The position numbers and the translations under genes are program-made. A stretch of 64,000 bases of DNA from Geodermatophilus africanus. GTDB taxonomy: Bacteria > Actinomycetota > Actinomycetes > Mycobacteriales > Geodermatophilaceae. The stretch covers positions 62,001 to 126,000 of the forward strand of contig NZ_FNOT01000007.1 of NCBI RefSeq assembly GCF_900107105.1, given 5' to 3'. Shown here one piece after another: positions 56,141 to 64,000 of the stretch. How positions within the stretch are numbered: the stretch's first letter is position 1; the number at the start of each line of letters is the position of its first letter. A model generated the notes under the pieces. It worked only from the letters and a program-made list of their open reading frames with translations, was not told where the DNA came from and made no database searches.

Positions 56141-58432
56141 TCAGTGCTGGGCGCCGTGCTCCGTCGCCGCCGAGCCGGTGCCGGCCACGTCGTCGCCCTT
56201 CGTGCCGACCTCCGCGCCGTGCTCCGTGCCGGGCGTGCCGACCGGCGCGAGCGAGCGCAGCAGGATCTGGCTGACGTCGAGGACCTCGACGTGCTCGGCG
56301 GCCTCGCCGGCCTGCTTCTTCGACGTCAGCGCGTCGCTGAGCATCGTGATGCAGAACGGGCACGCGGTGGAGATGACGTCCGGATCGAGGCCGAGCGCCT
56401 CCTCGGTGCGCTCCACGTTGATCCGCTTGCCGATCTTCTCCTCCATCCACATGCGGGCGCCGCCGGCGCCGCAGCAGAAGCCGCGGTCCTTGCAGCGGTG
56501 CATCTCCTGGGTGGACAGGCCCTGGACGGACCCGAGGATCTCCCGCGGCGGCGTGTAGACCTTGTTGTGCCGGCCGAGGAAGCACGGGTCGTGGTAGGTG
56601 ACCTTCCGGTCGACCGGCGTGACCGGGGTCAGCCGGCCGTCGGCCACCAGCTGGTTGAGCAGCTGGGTGTGGTGGACGACCTCGTACTCTCCGCCGACCT
56701 GCGGGTACTCGCGGCCCAGCGAGTTGAAGCAGTGTGGGCAGGTGGTCACGATCTTGCGCATCCCCGGCACGCGTCCCTCGAAGACGCCGTCGAGCGTGGC
56801 CACGTTCTCCTGGGCGAGCATCTGGAAGACGAACTCGTTGCCCATGCGGCGGGCCGGGTCGCCCGAGCAGGTCTCGCCCGAGCCGAGGACGGCGAACTCG
56901 ACGCCGGCCGTGTGCAGCAGTTCCGCGACGGCCTTGGTGACCTTCTTGGCGCGGTCGTCGATGGCGCCGGCGCAGCCGACCCAGAACAGGTACTCGACGT
57001 CGAGGGGCAGCGGGCCGTCGGCCTGCCGGACCTCGAAGTCCAGCTCCTTCATCCAGTCCTCGCGGGTGCTGGCCTGGACGCCCCACGGGTTGCCCCGGTT
57101 CTCCAGGTTGCGCAGCATCACGCCGGCCTCGGAGGGGAAGTTGGACTCGATGAGCACCTGGTAGCGGCGCATGTCCTCGATGTGGTCGACGTGCTCGATG
57201 TCGACCGGGCACTGCTCGACGCAGGCGCCGCAGTTGGTGCAGCTCCACAGCACGTCGGGGTCGATGACCCCGCCCTCCTCGAGGGTGCCGACCAGCGGGC
57301 GGTGGGCCTGCGCGTCGTTGGTGCCCTCGATGCGGGCGTAGCCCGACGTCCAGACCTGCTCGTCGCTGGGCTTGAGGACGTCGTAGTCCGGGGCGGTCTC
57401 GGACGCGGCCTGCTGACCCAGCAGGTACGGGGCCTTGGCGTACAGGTGGTCCCGCAGGTCCATGATCACCATCTTGGGGCTGAGCGGCTTGCCCGTGTTC
57501 CACGCCGGGCACTGGCTCTGGCACCGCCCGCACTCGGTGCAGGTGGTGAAGTCGAGCATCCCCTTCCAGGTGAAGTCCTCGATCTTGCCGCGGCCGAAGG
57601 TCGCGTCCTCGTCGGGGTCCTCGAAGTCGATGGGCTCGCCACCGGAGGTCATCGGCTGCAGCGGGCCCAGCGCCGGGGCGCCGTCCGGGTCGCGCTTGAA
57701 GTAGATGTTGAAGAACGCGCTGAACCGGTGCCAGGCGACGCCCATGTTGAGGATCCGGCTGATGACGACGAGCCAGGTCAGCGAGACGACGATCTTGACG
57801 AAGGCGACGACGCTCAGCAGGTCCGGGCTGTCGGGCAGCACGGTGGCCAGCAGGCCGGAGACGGGGTGCGACCAGGCCGGGGCGTCGGTGAGGCCTGAGG
57901 AGATCTTCAGCGCGCGGATCAGCAGGATGCACACGCCGACGGTCAGGACGACGGCCTCGACGAAGTAGCCGCGGCCCTCGTTGGAGCCGGCGAAGCGGCT
58001 GGCCCGGCCCTGCCGGCGCGGGTGGTCCTTCTGGCGCCGGTAGATCAGGTAGAGGATCCCGATGATCGTGCCGGTGCCGATCACGTCGGCGAAGAGGTTC
58101 CACAGGCCCCACTCGCCGATGAGCGGCAGGTGGAAGGCCGGGTCCCAGACCTCGCCGAAGGCCTCGACGAGGGTTAGGAAGAGGCCGTAGAAGCCGAGGA
58201 ACACGAACCAGTGGGCGACGCCGATCGACGACCACTTGAGCATCCGGGTGTGCCCGAGCGACTCCACGACCAGCGTCTTCAACCGCGGGCCCACCGGGCC
58301 GTTGCGGGTGCTGTCGGGCTGGCCGGTCCGGATGATGCGGACCATGGCCCGGACCGCCCGGTAGGCGAGCACCACCGACACGACCAGGAAGAGCACGCTG
58401 ATCGTCCCGAGGACGATCTGCAAGGGGCCCAT
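56141..58432 (-). CDS. Membrane Fe-S oxidoreductase, heterodisulfide reductase-like
   Basis: A 763-aa protein. The N-terminal membrane part (about 1-250, NarI-like, with five hydrophobic segments and conserved histidines) is followed by two 4Fe-4S ferredoxin motifs (CTECGRCQSQCPAW; CTNCGACVEQCPVD) and two CCG domains (TCPHCFNSLGREYP; YHDPCFLGRH; CCGAGGARMW). Equivalent to the mycobacterial Rv0338c-type protein, required for growth there; its electron partner is not settled. It may pass electrons from the quinone pool to a disulfide or Fe-S acceptor. ATG 58432 has a GGGAGGGAT site. The acidic C-terminal tail repeats (T)EHGA. Confidence 0.9.
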   Translation of the reverse strand: MGPLQIVLGTISVLFLVVSVVLAYRAVRAMVRIIRTGQPDSTRNGPVGPRLKTLVVESLGHTRMLKWSSIGVAHWFVFLGFYGLFLTLVEAFGEVWDPAFHLPLIGEWGLWNLFADVIGTGTIIGILYLIYRRQKDHPRRQGRASRFAGSNEGRGYFVEAVVLTVGVCILLIRALKISSGLTDAPAWSHPVSGLLATVLPDSPDLLSVVAFVKIVVSLTWLVVISRILNMGVAWHRFSAFFNIYFKRDPDGAPALGPLQPMTSGGEPIDFEDPDEDATFGRGKIEDFTWKGMLDFTTCTECGRCQSQCPAWNTGKPLSPKMVIMDLRDHLYAKAPYLLGQQAASETAPDYDVLKPSDEQVWTSGYARIEGTNDAQAHRPLVGTLEEGGVIDPDVLWSCTNCGACVEQCPVDIEHVDHIEDMRRYQVLIESNFPSEAGVMLRNLENRGNPWGVQASTREDWMKELDFEVRQADGPLPLDVEYLFWVGCAGAIDDRAKKVTKAVAELLHTAGVEFAVLGSGETCSGDPARRMGNEFVFQMLAQENVATLDGVFEGRVPGMRKIVTTCPHCFNSLGREYPQVGGEYEVVHHTQLLNQLVADGRLTPVTPVDRKVTYHDPCFLGRHNKVYTPPREILGSVQGLSTQEMHRCKDRGFCCGAGGARMWMEEKIGKRINVERTEEALGLDPDVISTACPFCITMLSDALTSKKQAGEAAEHVEVLDVSQILLRSLAPVGTPGTEHGAEVGTKGDDVAGTGSAATEHGAQH

Positions 58433-58625
58433 CGAACATCCCTCCCGGACGCCAGGAGGCGTCGGTCGATCCCCCGCCCGCCACGACGGCGGGTGGACTC
58501 GCCGCCGTCGAGGGCCGTGCGCGGGCACCGGCGCCCGTGCGCGTCGGACGATAGCTGTCGGCCCTCCAGGCTACTCGTCGGTAACCCCATTGCCGCCGCG
58601 CCCGGCACGCCGGATGCCGGCTGTT
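58433..58625. other. Intergenic stretch upstream of the Fe-S gene
   Basis: About 190 bp holding the Fe-S gene promoter. Minus-strand TAnnnT hexamers occur (TAGCCT near 58570 and TATCGT near 58551) but I see no convincing -35. Short hairpins (CCGCCCGCCACGACGGCGGG, 58476-58495) are present. No gene supported. Confidence 0.3.
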
Positions 58626-58700
58626 CACGATGATCAGCTGAGCTGGTCATCGTGGGTCCTGCCTCAACTCTGGTGCTGAGCCAGGATCCGATCAGCTGAG
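58626..58700. repeat. Palindromic repeat flanking AbiEi gene, left copy
   Basis: 58626-58654 is a 29-bp palindrome (CACGATGATCAGCT G AGCTGGTCATCGTG, 14-base arms, one wobble). It is followed by GGGTCCTGCCTCA ... TGAGCCAGGATCC (near-inverted repeat, 11 of 13) and GATCAGCTGAG. The GGGTCCTG...GATCAGCTGAG part (58654-58700) is repeated in the same direction at 59800-59852, after the gene. Confidence 0.65.
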
Positions 58701-58770
58701 TCAGGAGGGCGCTGTCCACAGATGTCCGGTGCCTGTTCCGCGGCCGCCACGGCTGATCGAGAGTCCTTCC

Positions 58771-59769
58771 GTGCATCCAGCCCTGCGCGTCGTGGCCGAC
58801 CGTCAATTCGGCGCCTTCGCCTCCGAGGACGCCATCCGAGCCGGATACACCCCCGAGGAGGTGCAGTCAGAGGTCTCGCGAGGTCGCTGGGTCCGGCTGC
58901 GGCGCGGCGTGTACGCCGAGCGGGCCGTCCTGGCAGCGGTGGACGCGGACCCGATGGGCAGGCACCGGCTGGAGTGCGCGGCGGTGCTGGTCCGGCTCCG
59001 CGGGCGACCCGTGGTCAGCCATGCGTCGGCCGCACGGCTGAGCGGCATCGTCGTCCCGTCGTCCGCCCCGGAGGTCGTCCGCCTCACTGATGAGGTCCAG
59101 TGGCGACGCGGGCGGGGCTACGAGGTCGCCCGCGCCACGCTGCTGCCCTTCGACGTCCGTGCGCTGGGCGCCTTCAGGATCACTGCGTCCGCCCGCACGC
59201 TGGTCGACTGTGCGCGCGAGTGGCCGCTGGAGGACGCCGTCGTGGCGATTGACGCCGCCCTCAACGCCGGGCTGTCGTCGCACGCGGACCTCACGGACGC
59301 GGTGCTGGCGCAGCGGCACTGGGCCGGGATCGGCGACGCAGCACGAGCGGCGAACCTGGCCGACGCCCGCGCCGAGTCCCCGCTCGAGACGCTCGGGCGA
59401 CTGCGCATCCTGGCGAGCGGCCTGCCCGCGCCCGAGCTGCAGGTGGAGATCCGTGACGCCCGGGGCTTCGTCGCGCGGGTGGACGCCTGGTACGAGGAGG
59501 CGGCTGTCGCGGTGGAGTTCGACGGGCTGGTCAAGTACGAGGCGCCTCGGGACGGCCGTTCGCCGGCGCGGGTGCTGTGGGAGGAGAAGCGTCGCGAAGA
59601 CCGGCTGCGTGACCTCGACATCCGGGTCCAGCGGGTCGTCCGAGCAGACCTGGGGCCCGCGTGGAAGCGGGTGGGCGCCCGTCTCGGTGCTCTGCTGGCG
59701 ACGCCGCTGATCGGGCCGCGCCGCTTCGTCGTCGTCCGCGACTCCGTGCCGTCGTGGCGGTCGGCCTGA
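58771..59769 (+). CDS. AbiEi-like antitoxin domain / DUF559 nuclease-fold protein
   Basis: A 332-aa protein. The N-terminal winged-helix part (VADRQFGAFASEDAIRAGYT, RGRWVRLRRGVYAE) is that of type IV AbiEi antitoxins. The C-terminal 100 residues (VARVDAWYEEAAVAVEFDG, then KRREDRLRDLDIRVQRVV) match DUF559, a Vsr/PD-(D/E)xK-like fold with Asp, Glu and Asp in line. No AbiEii toxin gene is beside it. Such solitary fusions are common in actinobacteria and their role is unknown. GTG 58771 is chosen; GTG 58729 adds 14 residues. It lies between two direct copies of a palindromic repeat. Confidence 0.78.
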   Translation: MHPALRVVADRQFGAFASEDAIRAGYTPEEVQSEVSRGRWVRLRRGVYAERAVLAAVDADPMGRHRLECAAVLVRLRGRPVVSHASAARLSGIVVPSSAPEVVRLTDEVQWRRGRGYEVARATLLPFDVRALGAFRITASARTLVDCAREWPLEDAVVAIDAALNAGLSSHADLTDAVLAQRHWAGIGDAARAANLADARAESPLETLGRLRILASGLPAPELQVEIRDARGFVARVDAWYEEAAVAVEFDGLVKYEAPRDGRSPARVLWEEKRREDRLRDLDIRVQRVVRADLGPAWKRVGARLGALLATPLIGPRRFVVVRDSVPSWRSA

Positions 59770-59799
59770 CGTCATCCTGGTGTCCAGGCTCGCCACCAC

Positions 59800-59862
59800 G
59801 GGTCCTGGCTCAGCTCCGGTAGTGAGCTCGGACCCGCGACGATCAGCTGAGCTGATCATCGG
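59800..59862. repeat. Palindromic repeat flanking AbiEi gene, right copy
   Basis: GGGTCCTGGCTCAG ... TGAGCTCGGACCC, then GATCAGCTGAGCTGATC (59841-59857, perfect 17-bp palindrome with central G, extending to 59838-59862 with one mismatch). It is homologous to 58626-58700 and lies between the AbiEi-type gene and the dnaK promoter. Confidence 0.65.
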
Positions 59863-59901
59863 CGACCCGGCAGCGGCGGTGGGAAGAGACTCCGACACCC
59901 G

Positions 59902-59927
59902 GGAACACGTCCGCCGCGGGTGCCGTT
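59902..59927 (+). promoter_or_regulatory. SigH/SigR-type heat/oxidative stress promoter of dnaK
   Basis: GGAACA (59902-59907), 16 bp, CGTT (59924-59927), matching the actinobacterial SigH consensus GGAAYA-N16/17-CGTT. A TAGGGT (59927-59932) hexamer nearby could give a second, housekeeping start. Confidence 0.6.
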
Positions 59928-59942
59928 AGGGTGTGTAGGAAA

Positions 59943-59963
59943 GTTGAGTGGACCCCGCGCAAG
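59943..59963. promoter_or_regulatory. HAIR-type HspR operator
   Basis: GTTGAGT-N7-GCGCAAG compared with the HAIR consensus CTTGAGT-N7-ACTCAAG: 11 of 14 positions match. It lies just downstream of the predicted start of transcription, the usual place for HspR repression of dnaK. hspR is the last gene of this operon. Confidence 0.6.
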
Positions 59964-60028
59964 GCGGACACCAGCTCCCCACACGGACGAAGCACCACCC
60001 CGGAACACACGGAAGAGAGGCCAGCTCC

Positions 60029-61908
<1,880 letters not shown>

Positions 61909-61912
<4 letters not shown>

Positions 61913-62586
61913 CGGACAGGGAAGAGGAGCCGCGGGTCGTCATCCGCGACAAGCGGCGCATCGACCCGACCAGCGGCACCGTGCGGGTGCCGGCCGGTGA
62001 GCAGCCGGCCGGCGCCCGCACGGGCGTACACCCAGCAGGGGAGCAGATGAGCGAGCACGAGGCCGCCGACGGCGCGCAGCCGATGGTGGTGGACGACGAC
62101 CTGACCCGCCAGCTGGCGGAACGGACCGAGGACCTCCAGCGGGTCACCGCCGAGTATGCGAACTACCGGCGGCGGGTGGACCGGGACCGTCAGCTCGTGG
62201 TGGACCAGGCCGCCGAGCGGTTCGCCACCCAGCTGTTCCCGATCGTCGACGACATCGAGCGGGCCCGGGACCACGGCGACCTGAGCGGCGCGTTCAAGGT
62301 CGTGGCCGACCGTGTGCTGGGGCTGCTCGACGGCCTGGGCGTCGCGGCCTTCGGCGTGGCCGGCGACCCGTTCGACCCGGCGCTGCACGAGGCGGTCATC
62401 CACGACACCTCGGCCGAGGTCGACGTCCCGACCGCGACGACGGTGCTGCGGCAGGGTTTCCGCCGCGGCGACCGCGTGCTGCGGACGGCGATGGTCGCGG
62501 TCACCGACCCGGAGACCCCGGTGGCGGCCGCACCCGCCGACGGGATCGCCCCCGCGCAGCCGGGCGAGGGCCCGGCGGCCGACTGA
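61909..62586 (+). CDS. grpE: Nucleotide exchange factor GrpE
   Basis: A 225-aa GrpE. A charged N-terminal region is followed by the long helix ([20 protein letters not shown]), [10 protein letters not shown], and the beta domain with [39 protein letters not shown]. It dimerises and drives ADP release from DnaK. ATG 61909 overlaps the dnaK stop (ATGA), which sets translational coupling. Confidence 0.95.
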
Positions 62587-62605
62587 GCCGGAGAGGGGGC
62601 GCCCG

Positions 62606-63820
62606 ATGAGCACCCGGGACTTCATCGAGAAGGACTACTACGCCGCTCTGGGCGTCGCCCAGGACGCCGACGCGGCGGCCGTCAAGAAGGCCTACCGCCA
62701 GCTGGCCCGCGACCTGCACCCGGACAAGAACCCGGGCAACGCGGACGCGGAGGCGCGGTTCAAGGAGGTCTCCGAGGCCTACGACGTCCTCTCCGACCCC
62801 AAGCGGCGGGCCGAGTACGACGAGGCCCGCCGGCTGTTCGGGGCCGGTGGCGCGGGCGCGCGGGCCGGGTTCCCCGGCGGGTTCCCCGGTGGGGCCGGCG
62901 GCGGCCAGCCGTTCGACCTCGGCGACCTCTTCGGCGCCACGGGCGGCACGCGGGCCGGCGGCGGTGCCGGGGGGCTCGGCGACCTGTTCGGCGGCCTCTT
63001 CGGGGGCGGCGGTGCCGGGACGGGCTCGGCCCGGGCGCGCAGCCAGGCGGCGTCCGGGCCGGCGCGCGGCCAGGACGTCGAGACCGAGGCGACGCTCTCC
63101 TTCGAGGAGGCCGTCCTCGGCGTGACGGTGCCGCTGCGCATGCAGAGCCCGGGCACCTGTCCGACCTGTCACGGCAGCGGCGCCCGGCCGGGCACCAGCC
63201 CGCACACCTGCCCGGTGTGCCAGGGCGCCGGGGTGACCAGCCGCAGCCAGGGGGCGTTCGCCTTCTCCGAGCCGTGCCGCAACTGCCGCGGCACCGGCCA
63301 GGTCGTCGACGACCCCTGCCCGACCTGCGCGGGCAACGGCGTCACCAACCAGACCCGCACCATCACCGTGCGGATCCCGGCGGGCGTCAAGGACGGCCAG
63401 CGGATCCGGCTGGCCGGCAAGGGCGCGCCCGGGCGGCGCGGCGGCCCGGCCGGCGACCTCTTCGTCGTCGTCCACGTGTCCGACCACGAGCTGTTCGGCC
63501 GCAAGGGCAACGACCTCACTCTGACCGTGCCGATCACCTTCGCCGAGGCCACCCTCGGGGCGACGCTGACCGTGCCCACGCTCGACGGCAACGTCACGCT
63601 CAAGGTCCCCGCGGGGACGGCGAGCGGGCAGACGCTGCGGGTGCGCGGCCGCGGCGTCCCGGGCCGGGGCCGGGCCGGCGACCTGCTGGTGACCGTCGAG
63701 GTGGCGGTGCCCAAGCGGCTCACGCCCGCGGCGGAGGAGGCCGTCAAGGTGCTCGAGGCCGAGCTCGGCGACCCGCGGCCGCGGATCACCGCCGCGGTGC
63801 AGCAGGGGAGTGCGCGGTGA
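62606..63820 (+). CDS. dnaJ: Chaperone DnaJ (Hsp40)
   Basis: A 404-aa full-length type I DnaJ. J domain [20 protein letters not shown] with HPD in LHPDKNPGN; a Gly/Phe-rich region rich in GG(A/L)GDLFGG (about 75-145); four zinc motifs ([32 protein letters not shown]); and the C-terminal substrate domains ([19 protein letters not shown]). It stimulates DnaK ATPase. ATG 62606 has GAGAGGGGG. This is the DnaJ1 of the operon; many actinobacteria have a second one elsewhere. Confidence 0.97.
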   Translation: MSTRDFIEKDYYAALGVAQDADAAAVKKAYRQLARDLHPDKNPGNADAEARFKEVSEAYDVLSDPKRRAEYDEARRLFGAGGAGARAGFPGGFPGGAGGGQPFDLGDLFGATGGTRAGGGAGGLGDLFGGLFGGGGAGTGSARARSQAASGPARGQDVETEATLSFEEAVLGVTVPLRMQSPGTCPTCHGSGARPGTSPHTCPVCQGAGVTSRSQGAFAFSEPCRNCRGTGQVVDDPCPTCAGNGVTNQTRTITVRIPAGVKDGQRIRLAGKGAPGRRGGPAGDLFVVVHVSDHELFGRKGNDLTLTVPITFAEATLGATLTVPTLDGNVTLKVPAGTASGQTLRVRGRGVPGRGRAGDLLVTVEVAVPKRLTPAAEEAVKVLEAELGDPRPRITAAVQQGSAR

Positions 63821-64000
63821 GTCTCCCGGCCGACGGCTCCCGCGAGCACGCCGGCGCCGCGCGCGCCGTCGCCGAGGACGCGCCGGTCTTCGTCATCTCG
63901 GTCGCCGCCGAGCTGGCCGGCATGCACGCCCAGACGCTGCGCCAGTACGACCGGCTGGGGCTGGTCAGCCCTGGCCGGACGCGGGGTGGCGGCCGGCGGT
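63817..64000 (+). CDS. hspR: Heat shock repressor HspR (partial, cut by window end)
   Basis: The first 61 codons of a MerR-family repressor: after a 25-residue acidic lead, [37 protein letters not shown], the winged-helix recognition part of HspR. GTG 63817 overlaps the dnaJ stop (GTGA). It represses its own operon through the HAIR site at 59943-59963 with DnaK as co-repressor. The C-terminal part lies outside the window. Confidence 0.92.
   Translation, partial: MSLPADGSREHAGAARAVAEDAPVFVISVAAELAGMHAQTLRQYDRLGLVSPGRTRGGGRR

Noticed and set aside
58722-59090. ATG 58722 frame (MSGACSAAATADRES...) overlapping the AbiEi gene
   Set aside because: Arg/Gly-rich shadow; the other frame encodes AbiEi and DUF559 domains.

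Overview
The window is very GC-rich (third codon positions almost all G or C), with many GTG starts, 4-bp GTGA/ATGA gene overlaps, TAnnnT -10 elements placed 6-8 nt before start codons (leaderless mRNAs), a dnaK-grpE-dnaJ-hspR operon with a HAIR-type operator, and a DevR/DevS pair. This points to a free-living actinobacterium. The protein set (AbiEi/DUF559, DUF3140, DUF4396, tannase-like esterase) and the dispersed intergenic repeats suggest Geodermatophilaceae (Blastococcus/Geodermatophilus/Modestobacter type); the family assignment is inference.

Layout. 0-13.5 kb: helR, a class A penicillin-binding protein, a leaderless phytoene-desaturase-like oxidoreductase coupled to a YihY membrane protein, a small lipoprotein, a cyclic-di-AMP riboswitch in front of an NlpC/P60 peptidoglycan hydrolase, DUF3817, a serine beta-lactamase-like hydrolase, an apparently internally deleted PPOX gene, small secreted/membrane proteins and an Lrp/AsnC regulator. 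13.7-19.1 kb: a 2-oxoacid dehydrogenase operon (E1 alpha, E1 beta, E2), an AGE-family isomerase and an SRPBCC protein. 19.3-25.5 kb: a complete fructose PTS (fruR-fruK-fruA-ptsH divergent from ptsI) whose two promoters share one palindrome. 25.6-35.2 kb: DUF4396 behind a CsoR-like operator, a V4R/GAF/GGDEF sensor, a tyrosine phosphatase, a tannase-family esterase, a conserved protein often labelled 3-methyladenine glycosylase, and bdhA coupled to a GAF/CdaR regulator. 35.4-40.1 kb: a loose region with a truncated LuxR-type gene, a run of tiny acidic proteins (two duplicated in tandem), a LapA-type protein, a TetR regulator with a perfect operator palindrome, and a frameshifted ribokinase. 40-48 kb: DUF6328, DUF3140, a methyltransferase plus type III polyketide synthase, convergent devR and usp-devS, and a HemK-like methyltransferase. 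48-58.4 kb: tRNA-Gly(CCC), a hybrid histidine kinase ending in an RsbW-like ATPase, a subtilisin-family protease with long Gly/Ser/Thr linkers, leaderless dcd, an MFS exporter and a membrane Fe-S reductase. 58.6-64 kb: an AbiEi/DUF559 gene between two copies of a palindromic repeat, then the dnaK operon, cut by the window end inside hspR.

Two families of intergenic DNA run through the window. One is a GC-rich CTGCAGGG...GGGTCCTTC hairpin element found mostly at gene 3' ends, and in two places contributing codons to protein termini. The other is a set of inverted repeats with CGA(C/T)GATCA-type ends. I found no CRISPR array, phage, IS element or complete defence island. The least explained items are the repeat families, the repeat-flanked AbiEi/DUF559 gene, the tandem small acidic proteins, and a leaderless 8-codon leader peptide overlapping the polyketide synthase start.
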